Below are positions 34,588-43,594 of a stretch of DNA of 64,000 nucleotides, piece by piece; the first letter of the stretch is position 1; the number at the start of each line of letters is the position of its first letter. The notes beneath the pieces are model-generated. The model had not been told where the DNA came from. It did no database searches and was given only the letters and a program-made list of their open reading frames with translations. The translations under genes were made by a program, and so were the position numbers. Where the stretch lies: assembly GCA_963802905.1 (NCBI GenBank), contig CAWDKH010000009.1, positions 1-64,000 on the forward strand. The letters run 5' to 3'. This DNA comes from DASQFQ01 sp963802905 (GTDB lineage Bacteria; Actinomycetota; Thermoleophilia; Solirubrobacterales; Solirubrobacteraceae).

Positions 34588-35744
34588 AACGCCTGCTGAT
34601 CCTCGGCGCCACCGGCTCCATCGGCCTCCAGGCGCTTGACGTCGTCGCCCGCGCGGGCGATGAGTTCGAGCTCATCGGCCTGTCTGCCGAGCGCTCGCAC
34701 GAGCGCCTCGTCGCGCTCGCCGAGGAGCACGGCGTCAATCGCATCGCGCTCGGCGACGCCGACGCGGCGGCCCGCGCCGCCGAGGCGTGGACCGAGGGCG
34801 AGGTGCTCGCCGGGCCCGAGGGGCTCGTGCGGCTGGTGGCGGAGTCCGGCGCCGACCTCGTGCTCAACGCGATCGTCGGCTCCGCCGGGCTCGGCCCGAC
34901 CGTCGTGGCGCTCACGGAGGGCATCGACGTCGCGCTCGCCAACAAGGAATCGCTGGTCGTCGGCGGCGACCTCGTGATGCCGCTGGCCGAGGCGACCGGC
35001 GCCCAGCTGATCCCCGTCGACTCCGAGCATTCCGCCCTGCACCAGCTGATCGCCGGCGAGCCTCCGGGCGCCGTCGACCGGCTCGTCATCACCGCCTCCG
35101 GCGGCCCGTTCCGCGGCCGCTCGCGCGCCGAGCTCGAGGACGTCAGCGTCGAGGACGCCCTCCAGCACCCGACCTGGGCGATGGGCGGCAAGATCACGAT
35201 CGACTCGGCGACGCTGATGAACAAGGGCCTCGAGGTGATCGAGGCGCACCACCTGTTCGGCACGCCCTACGACCAGATCGACGTCGTCGTGCACCCGCAG
35301 TCGATCATCCACGGGATGGTCCAGCTGTGCGACGGCGCGTCGCTCGCGCACCTCGGCCACCCCGACATGCAGGTCCCGATCGCCTACGCGCTGCACCACC
35401 CGGAGCGCGTCGACGTGCCGGTGCCGCGGCTCGACCTCGCCCAAGTGGGCTCGCTGACCTTCGAGCCGCCCGACCTCGACGCCTTCCCGGCACTCGGGCT
35501 CGCGTTCGCCGCGGCCCGCGCCGGCGGCACCGCGCCGTGCGTGCTCAACGCCGCCAACGAGGTCGCCGTCCACGCCTTCCTCAGCGAGCGGCTTGGCTTC
35601 ATGGGCATCCCCGCCGTGATCGAGGGCACGCTCGAGCGCCTGCCCGCCCGCGCCGTCCACTCGTTCGACTCGCTCTACAACGCCGACGCCGAGGCGCGCC
35701 GGATCGCCGGCGAGCTCGTCGCGGAGGAGGCGGTGGCCAGGTGA
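34572..35744 (+). CDS. dxr: 1-deoxy-D-xylulose 5-phosphate reductoisomerase
   Basis: Dxr makes MEP from DXP in the non-mevalonate isoprenoid pathway. The 390-residue protein has the NADPH-binding LLILGATGSIGLQALDVV, ALANKESLVVGGDLVMP, and the metal-binding IPVDSEHSALHQLI, then ITASGGPFRG, TWAMGGKITIDSATLMNKGLEVIEAHHLF, and VHPQSIIHGMVQ. AGAAGGA lies 11 bases before ATG 34572. A second ATG at 34584 overlaps the MFS stop. It overlaps rseP by four bases. Confidence 0.95.
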   Translation: MARRMKRLLILGATGSIGLQALDVVARAGDEFELIGLSAERSHERLVALAEEHGVNRIALGDADAAARAAEAWTEGEVLAGPEGLVRLVAESGADLVLNAIVGSAGLGPTVVALTEGIDVALANKESLVVGGDLVMPLAEATGAQLIPVDSEHSALHQLIAGEPPGAVDRLVITASGGPFRGRSRAELEDVSVEDALQHPTWAMGGKITIDSATLMNKGLEVIEAHHLFGTPYDQIDVVVHPQSIIHGMVQLCDGASLAHLGHPDMQVPIAYALHHPERVDVPVPRLDLAQVGSLTFEPPDLDAFPALGLAFAAARAGGTAPCVLNAANEVAVHAFLSERLGFMGIPAVIEGTLERLPARAVHSFDSLYNADAEARRIAGELVAEEAVAR

Positions 35745-36827
35745 GCTGGTTCCTCGCGTTCGCCGGCTTCGCGGCGCTGATCATCCTCCACGAGCTCGGG
35801 CACTTCGTCGCCGCCAAGGCGGTCGGGATGCGCGTCGAGCGCTTCTCGCTGTTCTTCGGCCGCACCAAGCTGCGCTGGCAGCGCGGCGAGACCGAGTACG
35901 GCGTCGGCTGGGTGCCGCTGGGCGGCTTCGTGAAGATCACCGGCATGAACCCGGCGGAGGAGATCCCGCCGGAGGTCGCCCACCGCGCCTACTACCGCCA
36001 GCCGGTGTGGAAGCGCCTCGTGGTCATCAGCGCCGGGCCGGCGGTCAACATCGCGCTCGCGTTCCTGATCCTCCTGGGCCTCTACTGGGCCACGATCGGC
36101 GATCCGCGCGAGGCCAAGCCCACCAACCGGATCGAGCAGACGACCAAGGGCACGCCCGCCGCGGGCGTCCTGCTGGCCGGCGACCGCATCCTCGCCGTCG
36201 ACGGCCGCAGCGGCAATCCGGACGCGCTGCGCAAGCAGATCGCGTCGCACAAGTGCGCCGGCGCCCAGAAGGACGGCTGCAAGGCCGCTGAGCCGGCCGT
36301 GCTCGTCGTCCAGCGCGGCGACGCGCGCCTCACCGTCAAGGCGACGCCCGAGTACAGCGCCGCGGCCAAGCGGCCGCTGCTCGGCTTCGCGTTCGGCACC
36401 AACCGGCCGCCGGTCGGGCCGATCACCGCCGCGCGGCTGAGCGCCGACCAGATGTGGTTCTTCACGAGCGGCACGGTCAGCACGATCGCGCAGATCTTCA
36501 AGCCCGAGAAGCGCAAGGAGATCTCGGGCGTGGTCGGGACCTACGAGGTGACGCGCCAGACGATCCAGGTCGGCCCGACCGAGGCGTTGTACCTGCTCGC
36601 GGTGATCTCGCTGTCGCTCGGCGTCATCAACCTGTTCCCGTTCCTCCCGCTCGACGGCGGTCACATCTTCTGGGCGCTGGCCGAGAAGGTGCGCGGGCGC
36701 GCGATCCCGTTCAGCGTCATGGAACGGGCGGGATTCATGGGCTTCGCGCTCGTGATCGGGCTGTTCTTCATCGGCTTCACGAACGACATCGGGCAGATTG
36801 ACCGGCGAGGGCTTCGGCGTCAGGTAG
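35741..36827 (+). CDS. rseP: RseP-like site-2 zinc metalloprotease (one frameshift at the end)
   Basis: This intramembrane protease has zinc-binding HELGH (residues 17-21) in the first helix, a GYVP-like GVGWVPLGGFVKITGM segment, a PDZ domain (TPAAGVLLAGDRILAVDGRSG), and NLFPFLPLDGGHIFW with the third zinc ligand. It cuts transmembrane anti-sigma or signal-peptide remnants. Reading straight on, the frame passes into the next gene. Removing one base near 36798 (CAGATTGACC) gives a proper ending at TAG 36825, whose TAG also begins the next promoter hexamer. GTG overlaps the dxr stop. Confidence 0.9.
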
Positions 36828-36830
36828 GGT
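36825..36830 (+). promoter_or_regulatory. putative leaderless promoter -10 of the acyl-CoA ligase
   Basis: TAGGGT is followed by nine bases and ATG 36840. The first three bases double as the rseP stop codon. Confidence 0.5.
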
Positions 36831-36839
36831 CGGCCTGGC

Positions 36840-38621
36840 ATGGCCACGACCGCCGCTCCGGTCTCCCGTCGCGCGCTTCAGGCGCGGTCGATCGCGGAGG
36901 CGTTCCGCATCACCGCCGAGGACTTCCCGGACCGCGTCGCGGTGCGGACGAAGGACGACGGCGTCTCGATCACCTGGGGCCAGCTGCGCGACCGCGTCGA
37001 CGCGCTCGCCGGCGGGCTCGCCAAGCTCGGGGTGAAGCGCGGCGACACCGTCGCGCTGATGCTCTCCAACCGCCCGGAGTTCCACCTCGCCGACCTCGCG
37101 GTGATGAGCCTGGGCGCGGTGCCGTACTCGATCTACCTGACCTCGGCGCCCGAGCAGGTCGCCTACGTGGTCGGCGACGCGGGCTCGTCGGTGGCGATCG
37201 TCGAGGAGGCGTTCCTGGGCGTGCTGCCGGAGCTCGAGACCGTGATCGTGCTCGAGGGTGCGCGCGGCGAGGGCACGCTCGCGTGGGAGGACGTCGAGGG
37301 GTCCAACCCCGAGTTCGACGTCGAGAGCGCGTGGCGCGCGGTCGAGCCCGAGGACCTGCTGACGCTGATCTACACGTCGGGCACCACGGGCCCGCCCAAG
37401 GGCGTCCAGCTCGTGCATCGCAACCTGATGGCCGCCACCGAGTCGATCGAGGCGATGATCCAGTTCCCCGACGGGGCGAAGGTCATCTCGTGGCTGCCGT
37501 CGGCGCACATCGCCGAGCGCGCCGCCCACCACTACCTGCCGATCGTCTACGCGATGACGATCACCTGCTGCGACAACCCGCGCGAGGTCGTCTCGTATCT
37601 GCCGCTGGTCAAGCCGACGTGGTTCTTCGCCGTCCCGCGGATCTGGGAGAAGCTCAAGTCCGGCCTCGAGACGATGCTCGCCTCGCAGCCAGAGGAGCAG
37701 CGCGCGCCGGCCCAGGCCGCGCTCGACGCGGCGATCAAGAAGGTCGAGCTCGAGCAGGCCGGCGAGCCGGTGCCCGAGGAGCTCGCCGCCGCCGTCGCGA
37801 AGGCCGACGCGGAGATGTTCTCCGGCCTGCGCGCGATGCTCGGCTTCGACGAGATCGCGGCGGTCAACGTCGGTGCCGCGCCGACGCCGCGCGAGGTGCT
37901 CGTGTTCTTCCACGCGATCGGGATCGAGCTCGCGGAGCTGTGGGGGATGTCCGAGACGTGTGGCTCTGGGTGCTGCAATCCGCCCGGAATGGTCCGCATC
38001 GGGACCGTTGGGCCGCCCGCGCCCGGCGTCGAGATCAAGCTCGGCGAGGACGGCGAGGTGCTGATGCGCTCGGCCGTCGTGATGACCGGCTATCGCAACC
38101 TGCCCGAGCGCACTGCCGAGGCGCTCGACGCCGACGGCTGGCTGCACACCGGCGACATCGGCGAGTTCGACGAGGAGGGCTACCTGCGCATCGTCGACCG
38201 CAAGAAGGAGCTGATCATCTCCGCGGCCGGCAAGAACATGTCGCCGGCCAACATCGAGTCGACGCTCAAGGGCTCCTCGCCGCTGATCGGCCAGGCCTGC
38301 GCGATCGGCGACGCACGCCCCTACAACACGGCCTTGATCGTGCTCGACGCCGACTTCGCGCCCGCCTGGGCGGCCCGGCACGGGCGCGAGGGCGCCTCGC
38401 TGGAGGACCTCGCGACCGACGAGGCGATGATCGCCGCCGTGCAGGAGGGCGTCGATTCGGCCAACGCCAAGCTCGCCCGCGTCGAGGGCATCAAGAAGTT
38501 CACGATCGTGCCCGGGGATTGGGCGCCGGGCGGGGATGAGCTGACCCCGACGATGAAGCTCAAGCGCAAGCCGATCGCGGCGAAGTACGCCGAGACGATC
38601 GAGTCGATGTACCGCAATTAG
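36840..38621 (+). CDS. long-chain fatty-acid-CoA ligase (FadD15-like)
   Basis: This 593-residue AMP-forming enzyme activates long-chain fatty acids. The ATP loop is LIYTSGTTGPPKGVQLVH, followed by ISWLPSAHIAER, ELWGMSETCGSG, DGWLHTGDIGEFDEEGYL and the hinge VDRKKELIISAAGKNMSPANIE. The C-terminal catalytic lysine is in MKLKRKPIAAKY. Length and motifs match FadD15-type or plant LACS-like enzymes. It has its own putative leaderless promoter and lies between rseP and a secreted-protein pair. Confidence 0.92.
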   Translation: MATTAAPVSRRALQARSIAEAFRITAEDFPDRVAVRTKDDGVSITWGQLRDRVDALAGGLAKLGVKRGDTVALMLSNRPEFHLADLAVMSLGAVPYSIYLTSAPEQVAYVVGDAGSSVAIVEEAFLGVLPELETVIVLEGARGEGTLAWEDVEGSNPEFDVESAWRAVEPEDLLTLIYTSGTTGPPKGVQLVHRNLMAATESIEAMIQFPDGAKVISWLPSAHIAERAAHHYLPIVYAMTITCCDNPREVVSYLPLVKPTWFFAVPRIWEKLKSGLETMLASQPEEQRAPAQAALDAAIKKVELEQAGEPVPEELAAAVAKADAEMFSGLRAMLGFDEIAAVNVGAAPTPREVLVFFHAIGIELAELWGMSETCGSGCCNPPGMVRIGTVGPPAPGVEIKLGEDGEVLMRSAVVMTGYRNLPERTAEALDADGWLHTGDIGEFDEEGYLRIVDRKKELIISAAGKNMSPANIESTLKGSSPLIGQACAIGDARPYNTALIVLDADFAPAWAARHGREGASLEDLATDEAMIAAVQEGVDSANAKLARVEGIKKFTIVPGDWAPGGDELTPTMKLKRKPIAAKYAETIESMYRN

Positions 38622-38650
38622 CGAACTTGCTTTCCCATTCTGCTGCGGGT

Positions 38651-38656
38651 TAGGGT
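38651..38656 (+). promoter_or_regulatory. putative leaderless promoter -10 of the beta-helix protein
   Basis: TAGGGT is followed by seven bases (CGCCCGC) and the ATG at 38664, the commonest spacing in this window. Confidence 0.5.
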
Positions 38657-38663
38657 CGCCCGC

Positions 38664-39886
38664 ATGGCACGGATGCGCACCGCCTCGTCGCCACGACGGC
38701 GACCGTTGCGGCACTTGCCGCTCCCACCACGGCCTCGGCTGTCACTTGCTCTGGCCTCCAGGCGGCGCTCAACGCGGCCCCGAACATCAACCAGTCGCCC
38801 GAGCTCGTGCTCCTCGGCAACCGCTTCGAGGGCAACGACAGCTTCGGTGAGGGCGGCGGCGCCGCCGTGAACCTCTGCTTCGGCGGGGAGATCGCCGACA
38901 ACGTCTTCGTCGGCAACGAGATCTCCACCGAGGGTGGCGGCGTCGAGGGCGGCGGCCTCGGGTACTTCGGCTTCGCCTCCAAGCCGCTCACGGCGCGGAA
39001 CCTGGTGGCGGCCGGCAACGAGGTGCACGGCGGGGGCCAGCAGGTCCCGGAGCGAGGGATCACCGAGCAGGGCCTCGGCGGCGGTATCTTCGCGGTCGGA
39101 AGCGACTTTGGCGTGTTCCGGATCGAGGACAGCACGATCGAGGGCAACTCGGCGGCCCAGGGGTCGGGGATCGCCTCCCAGACCATCCAGGCGGGCCGCG
39201 GCCAAATCCCGCTGAGCGACCTCGTGCTCCAGAACTCGATCGTGATCAATGGCGGCCCGGAGGACGACGACATCTTCGGCTTCGACCGTGACGTCAGCTT
39301 CTCCGGCGTCTGTGTCGAGGGTGGGGCCCACAGCGGCGACGGCAACGTCTGCGCCGATCCGAAGCTGACGGCTCCGGACAGCGACGGCAACGTCAACCAG
39401 ACGGCGGCCAGCCCGACGATCAACAAGGGCGACGCGTCGCTCGACGACGGCGACCTGACCACCGACTACGCGGGCGACGCCCGCGTGATCAGCGGCAAGG
39501 TCGACATGGGCGCCGACGAGTACAAGGCCGCGGCCGTGAAGCCCCCGCCGCCGGTCGTCACGCAACCGACCCCGCCGGCGCTCGCCGCCGGCGGCGTCCA
39601 CGGCGTGCAGCAGCGCTCGTGCAAGTCGCGGCGCTCGTTCAAGATCCGCATCCGCGTCCCGAAGGGCAAGAAGGCGCTCTCGGCCGTCGTGCGGGTCAAC
39701 AACGAGAAGGTCAAAGTCGTGCGCGGCAAGCGCCTCAAGGCCGCCGTGCGGCTGGAAGGCCTGCCGAAGGGCAAGTTCACCGTGAAGATCACGGTGCGGC
39801 TCGCGAACGGCAAGAAGATCACCGGCACGCGGAAGTACCACACGTGCATTCCGAAGCTGCCGGGTGATGGGCCCCCGAAGGTCTAG
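38664..39886 (+). CDS. secreted beta-helix protein with choice-of-anchor Q-type domain (one frameshift)
   Basis: After a short N-terminus the frame is broken near 38690. Adding one C restores a signal peptide (LVATTATVAALAAPTTASA) and a Cys-containing start of the mature protein. The body has right-handed beta-helix rungs (LLGNRFEGNDSF, GEIADNVFVGNEISTEGGGV, DSTIEGNSAAQGSGIA) and ends with TTDYAGDARVISGKVDMGADEY, the choice-of-anchor Q signature. A basic C-terminal domain follows (RSFKIRIRVPKGKKALS). The rung region looks shorter than in relatives. It is probably cell-surface or released; binding target unknown. Next to a lysyl-oxidase-like gene that begins within two bases of its stop. Confidence 0.72.
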
Positions 39887-41278
39887 GTGAAGCTGGGGGC
39901 GGGCATCGCTCTCGCGCTCGCGGCGCTCGCCGCGAGCGCGGTGCCCGCGCACGCGGCGTCCGACGAGCCGGACCTGGTCATCCGCCTGCCGGGTGCGCCG
40001 TCCGGCTCGGTGGTGGCGCCCGTGTTCGTGGACGCCTACGAGGAACCCGGGCACCTGCTCTACCGCTTCGACGCGGTGATCGCCAACCAGGGCGGCACGC
40101 TCGACCTGTTCCGCACGCCTGCGGGAGTTGGACAGGCCATCTGGCCTGGCGGGCGCCCCCCGCAGGACAACCTGCCGAGCCCGGAGACGACCCCGTCCGA
40201 GTTCGTCGACCGCTCCGGCTTCGGCTCGAGCTTCAGCTACGCCTACGAGAAGACGCACGAGCACTTCCACTTCTCCTCGGCGGCGCGCTACTCGCTGCAG
40301 CCGGCGGGTGGGGCGGAGCGCGTGTCGGACAAGATCGGCTTCTGCCTGTTCGACTCCTACGAGCCGAAGCCGGAGAACCTCTTCGACTTCAGCGTGCAAG
40401 GGCCCGCAGGGGAGACGTGGTGCGCGTTCAACGACCCGCAGCAGGCGACCGTCCGCATGGGGCTCTCGCCGGGCGGCGCCGACATCTACAGCGCGCAGCG
40501 CGAGCGCCAGTGGGTCGACATCACCGGCCTGGCGCCCGGCCCCGCGGTCGTGCGCGGCCAGGCCAATCCGCTGCTGTGCGTGCTCGAGAGCAACGCCGCG
40601 AACAACACCACCAGCGAGTCGCGGGAGATCCCGGGCGTGCGGGTGGCGGACGTGGCGGGCTCGGGGTCGGTGGTGCTCTCCGGTGAGGTCGTCGCGCCCG
40701 GCGTCCCCGCGCGCCGCAGCGGCGGCTGCCAGCCCGGGCGGACGACCCGCGGCTGCTACGTCTGGGCCTCGGCGGCGGGGCCGCTGCGCTTCAGCGTCGT
40801 GCGCGAGCCCGGACACGGGGTGGTCGCGCTGGCTCCGGGCGCCGACGGGCTGCACGCGGGCGCGACCTACACGCCTGCGGCCGGCTTCTCGGGCGAGGAC
40901 TCCTTCACCTACGTGGCGACCGACGCGCGCGGGTTGACGTCGAAGCCCGCGACGGCGCGGGTGACGGTGCCCGCGGCCCCGGCGGCGGCGCCGCCGGTGG
41001 TCGTGGCGCCCGCGCGGGCCCGGCTCTCCAAGGTGCGCGTGGTCAAGCGGCGGGGGCGCTGGCGCGTCGAGCTGCGGGTGAGCGCGCCGGCGCGCCTGTC
41101 GGGGCGGCTCGAGCGGCGCCGTGACGGGCGCAAGAAGACGTTCCGCCTGCGCTCGCGGAAGGTGCGCGCCGGATCGGCCCGGATGGCGCTCGGCCGCCTG
41201 ACGCGCGGGCGCTACCGGCTGCGGCTGCTTGTGAACGGCCGGGTGGCCGCCAGCGCGAGGTTCCGGGTCCGCTTCTAG
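39887..41278 (+). CDS. secreted lysyl-oxidase-like protein with Ig-like and basic C-terminal domains
   Basis: The signal peptide is KLGAGIALALAALAASAVPAHAAS. The first domain has THEHFHFSSAARYSL, the His-rich copper-binding pattern of lysyl oxidase, then GFCLFDSYEP, MGLSPGGADIYSAQRERQWV, and DITGLAPGPAVVRGQANP with ESNAANNTTSE, all in the order of that family. A cadherin or Ig-like stretch follows (GEDSFTYVATDARGLTSKPATARVTV) and then a basic beta-rich tail (RLERRRDGRKKTFRL). If active it would oxidise lysines on outside proteins, but activity needs a quinone cofactor that cannot be judged by eye. GTG start is directly after the beta-helix gene. Confidence 0.78.
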   Translation: MKLGAGIALALAALAASAVPAHAASDEPDLVIRLPGAPSGSVVAPVFVDAYEEPGHLLYRFDAVIANQGGTLDLFRTPAGVGQAIWPGGRPPQDNLPSPETTPSEFVDRSGFGSSFSYAYEKTHEHFHFSSAARYSLQPAGGAERVSDKIGFCLFDSYEPKPENLFDFSVQGPAGETWCAFNDPQQATVRMGLSPGGADIYSAQRERQWVDITGLAPGPAVVRGQANPLLCVLESNAANNTTSESREIPGVRVADVAGSGSVVLSGEVVAPGVPARRSGGCQPGRTTRGCYVWASAAGPLRFSVVREPGHGVVALAPGADGLHAGATYTPAAGFSGEDSFTYVATDARGLTSKPATARVTVPAAPAAAPPVVVAPARARLSKVRVVKRRGRWRVELRVSAPARLSGRLERRRDGRKKTFRLRSRKVRAGSARMALGRLTRGRYRLRLLVNGRVAASARFRVRF

Positions 41279-41281
41279 ACT
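41276..41281 (+). promoter_or_regulatory. putative leaderless promoter -10 of ispG
   Basis: TAGACT overlaps the stop codon of the preceding gene and is followed by nine bases and the ispG ATG. Confidence 0.5.
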
Positions 41282-41290
41282 GGATGCCGC

Positions 41291-42556
41291 ATGGCTTCCC
41301 AGCGACACGTGAACGTGGGCGGGGTTCAGATCGGCGGGGGCGCCCCGGTCGTCGTCCAGACGATGACCAAGACCGAGACCGCGAACCTGGCCGCGACGAT
41401 GGACCAGATCCGCACGGTGGCCGACGCGGGGGCCGACATCGTGCGCGTCGCCGTCCCGCGCGACAAGGACATCGAGGCGCTGAAGACGATCGTCGTCGAG
41501 TCGCCGATCCCGATCATCGCCGACATCCACTTCAACCACACGCTGGCGCTGAAGGCGATCGACGCGGGCGCGCACTGCATCCGCCTCAACCCGGGCAACA
41601 TCGGTGGGCCCGACAAGGTCGCCGAGGTCGCCGACCGGGCGCGCGCGGCGGGCACGCCGATGCGCATCGGCGTCAACTCCGGCTCGCTGCCCAAGCATCT
41701 GCACGCGCTGGAGCGCGAGAACCCGGTCGAGGCGCTGGTGACGGCCGGCACCGAGTTCGTGGCGCTGATGGAGCGGCTCGAGTTCACCGACTTCAAGGTC
41801 TCGATCAAGTCGACGAACGTGCCCAACACGATCGCCGCCAACCGCCTGCTGAGCGAGCGCATCCCGTATCCGCTGCATCTCGGCATCACCGAGGCGGGGA
41901 CGAAGTGGTCGGGCTCGCTGAAGTCCGCCGTCGGCCTCGGCACGCTGCTGGCCGACGGGATCGGCGACACGATCCGCATCTCTTTGAGCACCTTCCACGC
42001 CGAGGAGGAGGTCAAGGTCGCCTGGGAGATCCTCAAGGCGCTGAAGCTGCGCGAGCGCGGCCCGGTGCTGATCGCCTGCCCGACCTGCGGCCGCCTCCAG
42101 TTCGACATGGACACCGTGGTGGCGGACATCGAGCGCCGGCTCGAGGCCTACGCGGACCCCGTCGAGGTCGCCGTGCTCGGCTGCGCGGTCAACGGCATCG
42201 GCGAGGCGTCGCACGCCGACTTCGGCATCACCGGCGCCAAGAACGAGGGCCTGATCTTCTCGCGCGGCAAGGCGCTCAAGAAGGTGCCGACGGAGCAGCT
42301 CGTCGACGAGCTGTTCAAGGAGATCGACAAGTACACGACGACCAAGAAGATCGAGGTCGACGAGGCCGAGCAGGCCGAGGGCGCCGAGTGGCTGCAGCGG
42401 ATCGAGGAGGAGAACGCGGGCGAGCTCACGCCTGAGCGCCTCGCGAAGCTCGAGGCCGAGAAGCAGCGCGCCGACGACGACGTGATGGACGAGGCGCTGC
42501 TGCGCCTCGACGAGTCGGACTCGCCGACGTCCAGCCGCCGCTTCACCCGCGCCTAG
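41291..42556 (+). CDS. ispG: 4-hydroxy-3-methylbut-2-enyl diphosphate synthase
   Basis: IspG (GcpE) is the iron-sulfur enzyme before the last step of the MEP pathway. The 421-residue protein has VVVQTMTKTETANLAATMDQI, IPIIADIHFNHTLALKAID, HCIRLNPGNIGG, and the 4Fe-4S cysteines in LIACPTCGRLQFD and VAVLGCAVNGIGEA. The C-terminus carries an extra acidic tail of about 55 residues (EVDEAEQAEGAEWLQRIEEE onward). It belongs with dxr upstream; the pair is separated by the fatty-acid ligase and the two secreted-protein genes. Confidence 0.95.
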   Translation: MASQRHVNVGGVQIGGGAPVVVQTMTKTETANLAATMDQIRTVADAGADIVRVAVPRDKDIEALKTIVVESPIPIIADIHFNHTLALKAIDAGAHCIRLNPGNIGGPDKVAEVADRARAAGTPMRIGVNSGSLPKHLHALERENPVEALVTAGTEFVALMERLEFTDFKVSIKSTNVPNTIAANRLLSERIPYPLHLGITEAGTKWSGSLKSAVGLGTLLADGIGDTIRISLSTFHAEEEVKVAWEILKALKLRERGPVLIACPTCGRLQFDMDTVVADIERRLEAYADPVEVAVLGCAVNGIGEASHADFGITGAKNEGLIFSRGKALKKVPTEQLVDELFKEIDKYTTTKKIEVDEAEQAEGAEWLQRIEEENAGELTPERLAKLEAEKQRADDDVMDEALLRLDESDSPTSSRRFTRA

Positions 42557-42580
42557 GGGCGAAAACCCCACGAAAGTCAC

Positions 42581-42618
42581 CTCAGGGTCGCTATGCGATC
42601 TCGAGACGACATTCGTGG
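42581..42618 (+). repeat. left copy of 38-bp imperfect direct repeat
   Basis: This copy spans the start codon of the AbiEi/DUF559-type gene and matches 43478-43515 at about 29 of 38 positions. The best-kept part is CTCGAGACGACATTCGTGG against CTCGAGGTGACATTCGTGG. Its core TCGCTATGCGA is palindromic and holds the ATG. Confidence 0.6.
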
Positions 42619-43492
42619 CCTCGCCGGGCTCGCCTCGCGGCAGAACGGCAACGTCACACACCACCAGCTCCTCGATGCGGGCCGTTCAGCGGAGCAGATC
42701 AAGCGGCTTCGTCGAGCTGGCTGGCTGATCCCGCGGCACACCGGTGTCTACGCCGTCGGCTACGTGCCCGAGGCGCGCGAGTCCTCCTGGCACGCCGCGG
42801 TGCTCGCGCTCGGAGCGCGCGCGGTCCTGAGCCACGTGGCTGCCGCCGCCCTCTGGGGGATGGTGCGGCGAACGGCGATCATTGAGGTAACGGTCCCGAC
42901 CACGGCGGGCCACGCGCGGCGCGACGGGATCGTGGTGCACCGCCAACGCCTGCCTCCCGAGCACGTCACGATCCATCGCGGGATCCCGGTCACCACGCCG
43001 ATCCGCACGCTGCTCGACTACGCCGCGGTCGCTCCCCTCAATGCGCTGTTCAGAGCCTTCGAGCAGGCCCAGGTCCACCTCCACATCCCGCCCGCCCCGA
43101 TTGCGGCCGAGGTGATCGCCCGGCCACGCGCACGAGGCAACGGCAAGCTCCGGAAGGTGCTCGTCGGTGCGGTCGATCCGGCCGACGTGCGCTCGGTGCT
43201 GGAGCTCCGCTTTCTGCGCATGTGCGCCGCTTACGACCTCCCGCGCCCGCAGGTCAACGTCCGCATGGGGGAGTGGACGCCGGACTTCTACTGGCCGGAG
43301 TGGGGCTTGATCGTCGAGACCGACAGCGTCGCGTTCCACAGCACCGCGTGGGAGCGCCAGCGGGACGCGGAGAAGGACGTTGCGATGCGCGAGCGCGGCC
43401 TGGACGTGCTCCGGCTGAGGTGGGCGGAAGTGGTGCAGCGGCCGGCCGAAACGGCCCGTCGGATCCACGAGTGTCGGCTCGAGGTCGCATAG
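42593..43492 (+). CDS. AbiEi-antitoxin-like N-terminus with DUF559 (Vsr-like) C-terminus
   Basis: The 299-residue protein begins with a winged-helix AbiEi-type domain (RQNGNVTHHQLLDAGRSAEQIKRLRRAGWL, PRHTGVYAVG) and a middle section (VLSHVAAAALWGM, GIPVTTPIRTLLDYAAV). The C-terminal part (PQVNVRMGEWTPDFYWPEWGLIVETDSV, AEKDVAMRERGLDVLRLRWAEV) resembles the very-short-patch-repair-like DUF559 nuclease fold, with acidic residues in PDF and VETD. No partner toxin gene (AbiEii) is next to it. The family is widespread in this actinobacterial class, and its role is not established. The gene is bracketed by matching repeats that include its start and stop codons. Confidence 0.75.
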   Translation: MRSRDDIRGLAGLASRQNGNVTHHQLLDAGRSAEQIKRLRRAGWLIPRHTGVYAVGYVPEARESSWHAAVLALGARAVLSHVAAAALWGMVRRTAIIEVTVPTTAGHARRDGIVVHRQRLPPEHVTIHRGIPVTTPIRTLLDYAAVAPLNALFRAFEQAQVHLHIPPAPIAAEVIARPRARGNGKLRKVLVGAVDPADVRSVLELRFLRMCAAYDLPRPQVNVRMGEWTPDFYWPEWGLIVETDSVAFHSTAWERQRDAEKDVAMRERGLDVLRLRWAEVVQRPAETARRIHECRLEVA

Positions 43493-43515
43493 CGGCCTCG
43501 AGGTGACATTCGTGG
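43478..43515 (+). repeat. right copy of 38-bp imperfect direct repeat
   Basis: This copy spans the stop codon (GCATAGCGG) of the AbiEi/DUF559-type gene. CTCGAGGTCGCATAGCGG at 43478 is also close to the reverse complement of 42588-42605, so the boundaries relate both directly and inversely. The 900-bp unit between the copies contains only that gene. Confidence 0.6.
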
Positions 43516-43519
43516 GCGC

Positions 43520-43573
43520 TTGACAAGGTTGTGAGTGACTGCTTACATACCGCGTAAGTTAGTAGTCACTCAC
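43520..43573 (+). promoter_or_regulatory. promoter with dyad operator of the EmrB-type exporter
   Basis: TTGACA at 43520-43525 and TACATA at 43544-43549 are 18 bases apart. A perfect 10-base inverted repeat, GTGAGTGACT (43531-43540) and AGTCACTCAC (43564-43573), brackets the -10, with an inner CTTAC/GTAAG pair at 43542-43558. This is the layout of a TetR- or MarR-type operator. CGGAGG at 43581 is the ribosome-binding site of the exporter. Confidence 0.75.
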
Positions 43574-43594
43574 TTCCCCTCGGAGGTCGCCCGC

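Noticed and set aside
34787..38539. Continuous frame joining RseP to the acyl-CoA ligase region
   Set aside because: The first third is the dxr shadow, the middle is RseP, and the end is out of frame with the real ligase. It is created by a one-base error near 36798.
38618..42664. Very long minus-strand open frame opposite fadD, the secreted pair and ispG
   Set aside because: It is the GC-rich antisense shadow of recognisable plus-strand genes, has low-complexity Arg/Ala/Asp/His composition, and matches no family.
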